Positions 39,001 through 42,339 of a DNA stretch of 42,339 bases are shown here, piece by piece. Location of the stretch: the NCBI GenBank assembly GCA_002841685.1, contig PHAM01000006.1:1-42339 (forward strand), given 5' to 3'. The DNA comes from Elusimicrobia bacterium HGW-Elusimicrobia-2 (lineage in GTDB: Bacteria; CG03). The position numbers and the translations under genes are program-made. A model generated the notes under the pieces. That model was not told the DNA's origin and did not search any database. It saw nothing but the letters and a program-made list of their open reading frames with translations. How positions within the stretch are numbered: position 1 is the first letter of the stretch; the number at the start of each line of letters is the position of its first letter.

Positions 39001-41220
39001 ATGAAATTGTCAAGACCTGAGCCGTTCTTTTTCGGCCTTGCGGCGATGGGCGCTCAGATAATTTTTTTGAGAAAGTTCCTTACCTTGTTTTACGGGAACG
39101 AACTTTCAGCGGGCATAACGCTTTCTTTATGGCTTTTGATAACGGCGCTTGGCACTGCGGCGGGCAGGCGTTTTTTGCGGCCTTCACATCCCGAGCGAGA
39201 GGCTTTAAAAATTATATTCGCTTTCGCATTTTTTCTTCCGGCGACTCTTATATCAGCCGATTTTCTCTGGTCAGTGGGTGGGGCGGCTTCAGGAGAAATT
39301 TTTTCTCCCTTGTTTATGCTCTCGGCAGTTTTCTTTCTTCTTTTTCCATGCTGTTTTCTGGCGGGGGCGCTGTTCCCGCTTTTTTGCGCATCCCGGCTCG
39401 GCGAAAAACATGTGTCCGCCGGAATTGTTTACGCGCTGGATACCGCGGGCACCGCCTTCGGCGGTATTGCGGCGTCTTTTTTGCTTGTCCGTTTTTTCTC
39501 TCCTCTTCAATCCGCATGGCTGCTCAGCGGTCTTATTTTCTTTCTTCTGGGAATTGGAGCGTTTTCCCGTGACGTCTTCGTCCGAAGAAGCCGTCTTAGG
39601 TGCGACGGGAAATTGAGCATTTCTAATTTTTCAAAACTCATGTTTGTTGTTTTGACCGCCGCTTATGCACTGGGCATTCCTTCCCGCATAGAAAAATTTT
39701 TTATCAAAAAGCACTATGCCGCATACAACGTTATAATAAGCGCGGATTCAATTTATGGCAATATAACACTTATAGAAAGGCAAGGGCAGCTGTCTTTTAT
39801 TAAAGACGGAAGCTACGATTTCAGCTTTCCCAGCGGAAATATAGACTGTTATACCGCTTATGTTCCTCTTCTACAGACCCCGAACGCTGCAAAAGCTCTT
39901 TTTATAGGAGGAGATCCCGGCGCGGCCCGTTGGGCGCAGCGTTTTCCTCTGAAAGAAATAATATATGCCCAGCAGGATACAAAGCTTACGGAGCTTTACG
40001 AACGATGGGCTTCCTCCGGCGCTTTTGGCGGCAGGCTGCGTCTTGCCGCGGGAGATTCGCGGGAACTCGTAAAAAGAAGCGTCTCGGAATACGACTGTGT
40101 AGTTGTTAACGGTTCTCTGCCGCTAAACGCAGGGGATAACAGATTTTATACGATTGAATTTTTCGCTCAGGCCAAAAGGGCTCTGAAAGAAGGCGGGCTA
40201 TTGTCTTTAAGCACGGAAGCGTCGGGGGATTATTTAAGTCCGCCGCAGGCGGCGGTTCTTTCGTCGCTGTATAAATCCCTTTCTGCTGTTTTTAAAAATG
40301 TGCAGGTCATCCCCGGAGAGAAGACTCTTTTTTTGGCTTGCGACGGCGGTATTGATATGAATTACGGGAAGCTTCTTCAAAATGCGGGAATGGAAGATGA
40401 CGCCATAGCCGGCATAATTGTCTCAAACGCCAGTTCTTCCAGACTGAAATGGATGCAGGATGCTATATCTTCGTCCTCCGCCGGGGAAAATAGGGATTTT
40501 AAGCCGCTGGCCTATTATTACGGTTTCTTCATTTGGCTGGAAACTTTCGGACATTTATTCGGAAAAACTTTTCTGCCGGCAGGCGCTCCTGCGGGGGCAG
40601 TGTTTCTTTTTGCACTTGTTTTTATTACGGCGGTGGCCGTTTTATCCGGACGGAAAACCGGAGCCGTGCTCTTTGCAACGGTGGTTACGGGGTTTTCCGC
40701 GCTTTTTTTTCAGATTCTGCTGATGATAGTTTTTCAGATAATTTACGGGCAGCTATATTACAGGATAGGGATTTTATCCACTTTTTTTATGGCGGGAATG
40801 GCGGCGGGAAGTTTTGCCGGCAGTAAAAAAAACATTTCCCGCGGCAAAGCTTTTTCCGCGCTTCTGAAAGTACAGGCGCTTTATATTTTTTGTCCGCTGC
40901 TTTTTATTTTTTACACATCGAGCTTTTTTGAGGGGCACGCGGTTTTTACGGGGAGATTCGCTTCTTTTTTTATGCTGTTCCCTTTTATTTACGCTTTTCC
41001 GGCCGGATTGTGTTTTTCTCTATCTGCCCGGCTGAAAGGCGGGGAAAATTTTTCGGGAAGGCTTTACGCCGCTGATCTTTCAGGCTCCGCTCTCGGCGCC
41101 GCTCTGGGAGCGGCAGTTTTGATACCGGCGCTGGGAATATACAAGAGCTGTCTTCTGGCAGCCGCTCTGAATCTGATTGCCTTAATCCGTCTTTTTTCTT
41201 ATAATCAGGAAGGAGGGTAA
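39001..41220 (+). CDS. Membrane protein with degenerate spermidine-synthase-like domain
   Basis: This 739-residue protein has about seven helices at the N-terminus (GAQIIFLRKFLTLFYGNELSAG is typical of the membrane-spermidine-synthase group), a soluble aminopropyltransferase-like domain (about residues 240-440), and about seven more helices. The soluble domain keeps the fold signature LFIGGDPGA (300-308) and FYTIEFFAQAKRALKEGG, but the nucleotide-binding vExD is AQQD and the catalytic Asp is Asn370 (YDCVVVN). Polyamine synthesis is therefore unlikely; transport or scaffolding is possible. The 90 bases before it (38911-39000) show no ribosome-binding site or promoter I trust. It ends two bases before the TlpA-like gene. 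Confidence 0.75.
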   Translation: MKLSRPEPFFFGLAAMGAQIIFLRKFLTLFYGNELSAGITLSLWLLITALGTAAGRRFLRPSHPEREALKIIFAFAFFLPATLISADFLWSVGGAASGEIFSPLFMLSAVFFLLFPCCFLAGALFPLFCASRLGEKHVSAGIVYALDTAGTAFGGIAASFLLVRFFSPLQSAWLLSGLIFFLLGIGAFSRDVFVRRSRLRCDGKLSISNFSKLMFVVLTAAYALGIPSRIEKFFIKKHYAAYNVIISADSIYGNITLIERQGQLSFIKDGSYDFSFPSGNIDCYTAYVPLLQTPNAAKALFIGGDPGAARWAQRFPLKEIIYAQQDTKLTELYERWASSGAFGGRLRLAAGDSRELVKRSVSEYDCVVVNGSLPLNAGDNRFYTIEFFAQAKRALKEGGLLSLSTEASGDYLSPPQAAVLSSLYKSLSAVFKNVQVIPGEKTLFLACDGGIDMNYGKLLQNAGMEDDAIAGIIVSNASSSRLKWMQDAISSSSAGENRDFKPLAYYYGFFIWLETFGHLFGKTFLPAGAPAGAVFLFALVFITAVAVLSGRKTGAVLFATVVTGFSALFFQILLMIVFQIIYGQLYYRIGILSTFFMAGMAAGSFAGSKKNISRGKAFSALLKVQALYIFCPLLFIFYTSSFFEGHAVFTGRFASFFMLFPFIYAFPAGLCFSLSARLKGGENFSGRLYAADLSGSALGAALGAAVLIPALGIYKSCLLAAALNLIALIRLFSYNQEGG

Positions 41221-41222
41221 AT

Positions 41223-41747
41223 ATGGACAGGGTTTTATTAGCGGCATTATTTTTTCTTTCTTTTTCCGCGTGCCGCGTCAGTGAGAACGGCGGAAACGCT
41301 TCCACCCGGAGTTCTGTGAACGAGCCCCGCGCTGCGGCCGCCGGCTTTTCGCTTCCGTCGGTAACCGGCGGTACTGTCAGCCTCTCCGAACTGAAGGGGA
41401 AGGTTGTGCTGATAGACTTCTGGGCGACATGGTGCGGCCCCTGCGTTTATAAGATACCCGCGTTCATCAATCTGAAAAACAAATATGCCAAAGACGGTTT
41501 TGAGATCATCGGCCTTTCCGTTGACAGGGGCAGATCGCAGATGACTGGTTTCATCAGGGAAAAGGGGATAAATTATCCCATAGTTTACGCCGACGCGGAA
41601 CTTCAGGAAAAATATGGTGGGATAAGGGGGATCCCCACGACTTTTTTTATAGACAAAAAGGGGCGCATAGCCGAGAAAGTGGTGGGCGGTAACGAAGAGA
41701 TTTTTTTTGATAAAAAAATAAAAGATCTGCTTATGGAGGAGGAATAA
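41223..41747 (+). CDS. TlpA/ResA-like thioredoxin-fold lipoprotein
   Basis: This 174-residue protein has a signal peptide ending in the lipobox-like FSAC, so Cys17 is probably lipidated. A short linker leads to a thioredoxin domain with WCGPC (Cys71 and Cys74), an AhpC/TlpA-type loop (VTGGTVSLSELKGKVVLIDF) and the cis-Pro segment GIPTTFF. It should act outside the cytoplasm as a disulfide reductase, for example in cytochrome c maturation, and be kept reduced by a CcdA-like carrier such as the one at 38278. A good ribosome-binding site (GGAGG) overlaps the previous stop region. The function is well supported and the targets are unknown. Confidence 0.88.
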   Translation: MDRVLLAALFFLSFSACRVSENGGNASTRSSVNEPRAAAAGFSLPSVTGGTVSLSELKGKVVLIDFWATWCGPCVYKIPAFINLKNKYAKDGFEIIGLSVDRGRSQMTGFIREKGINYPIVYADAELQEKYGGIRGIPTTFFIDKKGRIAEKVVGGNEEIFFDKKIKDLLMEEE

Positions 41748-41748
41748 A

Positions 41749-42069
41749 ATGGACGAAAAAATAAAAACGGAGATGGAAGAGACGGGTGAGAGACTGAAAG
41801 AATTTTACGAAAAGGCGAAGGTTTTCACCAAAGATGTCGGCGGCAGGATATCAAAGCAGGCGGGGATACAAAAACTGAACATAGATGCCCTGAAACTTAA
41901 TGATAAGCTTGAAGCGTCTTACAGGGAACTGGGTGAGAAGGTTTTCGCGTATTTCAAGAAAAATCCGCCCGCTTGCGCCGAGATAAAAAAACTTATAGCA
42001 GGCATCAAATCGCAGAACACCGCAATAAAGAGTTTGAAGGCGAAGATCTCAAGACAGAAAAAGTCCTGA
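41749..42069 (+). CDS. Small, lysine-rich helical protein of unknown function
   Basis: This 106-residue, strongly basic and acidic protein is predicted to be almost all helix, with heptad-like spacing in MDEKIKTEMEETGERLKEFY and again in LNDKLEASYRELGEKV, so a coiled coil is likely. There is one cysteine and no membrane segment. GGAGGAGG lies eight bases before the ATG, and the start is one base after the TlpA-like stop, so the two are co-transcribed. It resembles, without being identifiable as, small stress or zinc-ribbon-lacking proteins of bacteria. I do not assign a function. Confidence 0.7.
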   Translation: MDEKIKTEMEETGERLKEFYEKAKVFTKDVGGRISKQAGIQKLNIDALKLNDKLEASYRELGEKVFAYFKKNPPACAEIKKLIAGIKSQNTAIKSLKAKISRQKKS

Positions 42070-42088
42070 GAGCGGTTTGCGCGGCCGC

Positions 42089-42117
42089 TTGCTAAAAATA
42101 ATTTTCTTATATAGAAT
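42089..42117 (+). promoter_or_regulatory. Candidate sigma70-type promoter for tRNA-Ala
   Basis: TTGCTA (42089-42094) and TAGAAT (42112-42117) are 17 bases apart, matching 4/6 and 5/6 of the consensus, in an AT-rich stretch 56 bases before the tRNA. Transcription would start near 42124. This was found by eye. Confidence 0.45.
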
Positions 42118-42172
42118 ACCGCAATGAAAAACAGCCGGCTGACGGTTGTCTTTCACGAAGATTGATTTTTAT

Positions 42173-42248
<76 letters not shown>

Positions 42249-42282
42249 TACGCCGTTTTCGGCATTTCTGTCAAAAAATTTC

Positions 42283-42307
42283 GGTGAGCACGGCTCACCT
42301 TTCTTTT
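42283..42307 (+). terminator. Intrinsic terminator after tRNA-Ala
   Basis: GGTGAGC (42283-42289) and GCTCACC (42293-42299) form a perfect 7-bp stem with a 3-base loop, followed by TTTCTTTT. This is a credible rho-independent terminator for the tRNA transcript. The last 30 bases of the window hold nothing else I can identify. Confidence 0.6.
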
Positions 42308-42339
42308 CGGAATTTCCGGAATCCCCCTCTGAAAAAAAC

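Overview
The window looks like a bacterial chromosome segment from a diderm. It carries a Wzx-type flippase, a TlpA-like lipoprotein and a CcdA-like membrane thiol carrier. Every gene I accept is on the + strand. The density of cobalamin-binding radical SAM enzymes, DPM1-like glycosyltransferases and ArnT/PMT-like (GT-C) membrane glycosyltransferases resembles uncultured lineages such as Elusimicrobiota or Omnitrophota. That is only a guess, because no phylogenetic marker gene is present.

Region 1 (about 1-33,400) is a surface-glycan island with a mosaic base composition. It encodes one flippase, an AsnB-type amidotransferase, five methyltransferase domains and a sugar epimerase / PLP aminotransferase / N-methyltransferase-like trio. 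It also has five polyprenyl-phosphate-sugar-synthase-like GT2 domains, five GT-C-like multi-pass proteins and six radical SAM domains, four of which follow a cobalamin-binding-like domain. I see no GT1/GT4 transferase, priming phosphosugar transferase, Wzz or obvious Wzy. This favours sugars carried on polyprenyl phosphate and transferred outside the cytoplasm.

At 15,400-16,430 the island is broken by a scar. It contains a chimeric pseudogene (radical SAM N-terminus joined to an epimerase fragment), a second frameshifted remnant, and a 227-bp MITE-like element with 19-bp terminal inverted repeats enclosing nested palindromic repeat units. A candidate promoter follows directly.

The most unusual part is the tightly overlapping run at 16,430-23,425. 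In order it encodes a B12-type radical SAM enzyme, a radical SAM/SPASM enzyme, a thiamine-diphosphate E1 alpha and beta pair without E2 or E3, a single protein joining a GT2 glycosyltransferase to a radical SAM domain, and a membrane-anchored protein I do not recognise. I propose that this run makes and transfers a radical- and thiamine-edited, perhaps carbon-branched, sugar. That proposal is inference. Downstream (23,415-33,413) two to three GT2 / GT-C / B12-radical SAM sets follow, with a hidden 43-residue membrane peptide between two GT-C genes.

Region 2 (about 33,414-42,339) has a higher G+C content and looks like housekeeping DNA. It holds metF, preceded by a perfect 11-bp inverted repeat, a radical SAM protein with a winged-helix-like tail, trxB, an unknown membrane protein and an AmmeMemoRadiSam-type radical SAM enzyme with a hydrophobic N-terminus. 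Next come a CcdA-like protein, a membrane protein with a degenerate spermidine-synthase domain, a TlpA-like thioredoxin lipoprotein and a small helical protein. The window ends with tRNA-Ala(GGC), which has a candidate promoter and terminator. TrxB, the CcdA-like protein and the TlpA-like lipoprotein could form a cytosol-to-envelope thiol relay.
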